A stretch of 64,000 nucleotides of DNA from Exobacillus caeni. Its GTDB lineage: Bacteria; Bacillota; Bacilli; Bacillales; Guptibacillaceae. This document shows, piece after piece, positions 63,341 to 64,000 of this stretch. The translations under genes were made by a program, and so were the position numbers. The DNA lies in the NCBI RefSeq assembly GCF_005747095.1, contig NZ_SWLG01000001.1, forward strand, positions 1 to 64,000. Reading direction: 5' to 3'. The notes beneath the pieces were generated by a model. The model was not told where the DNA came from and did no database searches. It saw only the letters and a program-made list of their open reading frames with translations. How positions within the stretch are numbered: the stretch's first letter is position 1; each line of letters opens with the position of its first letter.

Positions 63341-64000
63341 ATGAGGGCAAAGGTAAGGGCAGAAGCAGAGCCCTTGAGGGAAACGATGAGCGGAGCTGAT
63401 GTGCTTATTCAAGCTTTAAAGGAAGAAAATGTAGAGGTGTTGTTTGGTTATCCTGGAGGCGCAGTACTGCCGATCTATGATTCTCTTTACAAAAACCCGA
63501 TCAAACATATTTTGACGAAGCATGAACAGGGTGCGATCCATGCGGCAGAAGGATATGCAAGAGTTTCGGGAAAGCCGGGGGTTGTCATTGCCACCTCAGG
63601 TCCAGGCGCTACCAATCTTGTAACAGGGATTGCAGACGCCATGATGGATTCCCTACCACTCGTTATTTTCACAGGGCAGGTTGCAACGAACGTGATCGGA
63701 ACAGACGCTTTTCAGGAATCAGATGTGATGGGGATTACAACGCCGATCACAAAGCATAATTACCAGGTAAGAGATGCAGGAGACCTGCCCCGCATAGTAA
63801 AAGAAGCGTTCCATATTGCTACAACGGGAAGACCGGGACCGGTAGTAGTCGACATCCCAAAAGATATTTCAAACAGTTTCACTGATCCAAAGTTTGATGA
63901 GGAGGTTAACCTTCCTGGTTATCAGCCGACGACACAGCCGAACATTCTGCAAATCAAAAAGCTGAAAGAAGCGATATCAGAATCCAAAAAGCCAGTGATT
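63341..64000 (+). CDS. ilvB: Acetolactate synthase, large subunit (partial, runs off the window)
   Basis: The first 220 codons of a thiamine diphosphate enzyme that makes acetolactate. The visible part has the PYR-type domain with [17 protein letters not shown], the catalytic glutamate in [15 protein letters not shown], and [18 protein letters not shown] 63341 follows GGAGGGAG. The end lies beyond position 64000. The T-box controls it separately from ilvE-ilvD. Confidence 0.93.
   Translation, partial: MRAKVRAEAEPLRETMSGADVLIQALKEENVEVLFGYPGGAVLPIYDSLYKNPIKHILTKHEQGAIHAAEGYARVSGKPGVVIATSGPGATNLVTGIADAMMDSLPLVIFTGQVATNVIGTDAFQESDVMGITTPITKHNYQVRDAGDLPRIVKEAFHIATTGRPGPVVVDIPKDISNSFTDPKFDEEVNLPGYQPTTQPNILQIKKLKEAISESKKPVI

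Overview
The window is about 64 kb of chromosome from an endospore-forming, low-to-moderate GC member of the Bacillaceae, most like a Bacillus/Fictibacillus-type organism. The evidence is the very purine-rich ribosome binding sites, many TTG/GTG starts, SigI/RsgI, CotF-like coat proteins, HU, FbpA/FbpB, S-box, T-box and yybP-ykoY leaders, and long synteny with the Bacillus subtilis yusE-yusN region. I see no rRNA or tRNA gene, no prophage, no insertion sequence with a transposase and no CRISPR array. Most of the window is ordinary core genome; the unusual material is in intergenic repeats, sulfur metabolism and RNA-controlled operons.

Layout. 1-6140: class I ribonucleotide reductase, then an ABC exporter with a divergent TetR regulator. 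6140-9460: small genes (FbpB, a MOSC protein, a 29-residue membrane peptide, HU, FbpA, a CxxC protein). 9474-12560: an acetyltransferase, then a sulfur-carrier operon (rhodanese, DsrE-like, TusA, membrane-anchored rhodanese, methyltransferase) behind a CstR/CsoR-type operator. 12685-16200: alaR-alaT, two acetyltransferases and a NIPSNAP-Nudix fusion. 16240-18740: TerC behind a Mn2+ riboswitch, and a PIN-PhoH ATPase. 18865-20914: a CoA-disulfide reductase-rhodanese-TusA triple fusion behind a second copy of the same operator. 21085-22234: a 21-nt tandem array and small proteins. 22396-27783: nagA-nagB-nagR, the GlcNAc PTS transporter and an uncharacterised neighbour. 27888-33889: assorted genes including arginine deiminase, a MscS channel and an S9 peptidase.

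34539-46400 follows the B. subtilis order in reverse: coat proteins, fadM, fadN-fadA-fadE with an exact-looking FadR box, yusI, gcvH, yusG, and after an insertion (peroxiredoxin, YteA-like) yusF and yusE. 46919-48835 is sigI-rsgI. 49464-60014 is a methionine block with two SAM riboswitches: the first precedes metX-metY; the second precedes a metY fused to a CoA-binding domain, a sulfonate/NitT-type ABC transporter, an acyl-CoA synthetase and homoserine dehydrogenase. 60180-64000 is the start of a branched-chain amino acid operon (ilvE, ilvD, then a T-box, then ilvB cut by the window end) with CcpA- and CodY-like sites upstream.

The most interesting items are: a four-copy modular repeat family with terminal inverted repeats whose two internal modules share one scaffold; two arrays of a degenerate 21-nt tandem repeat 22 kb apart; a pair of matching operators linking two sulfur-carrier loci; the MetY-CoA-binding fusion with its SAM-controlled neighbours; and a group of unusually long structured terminators.
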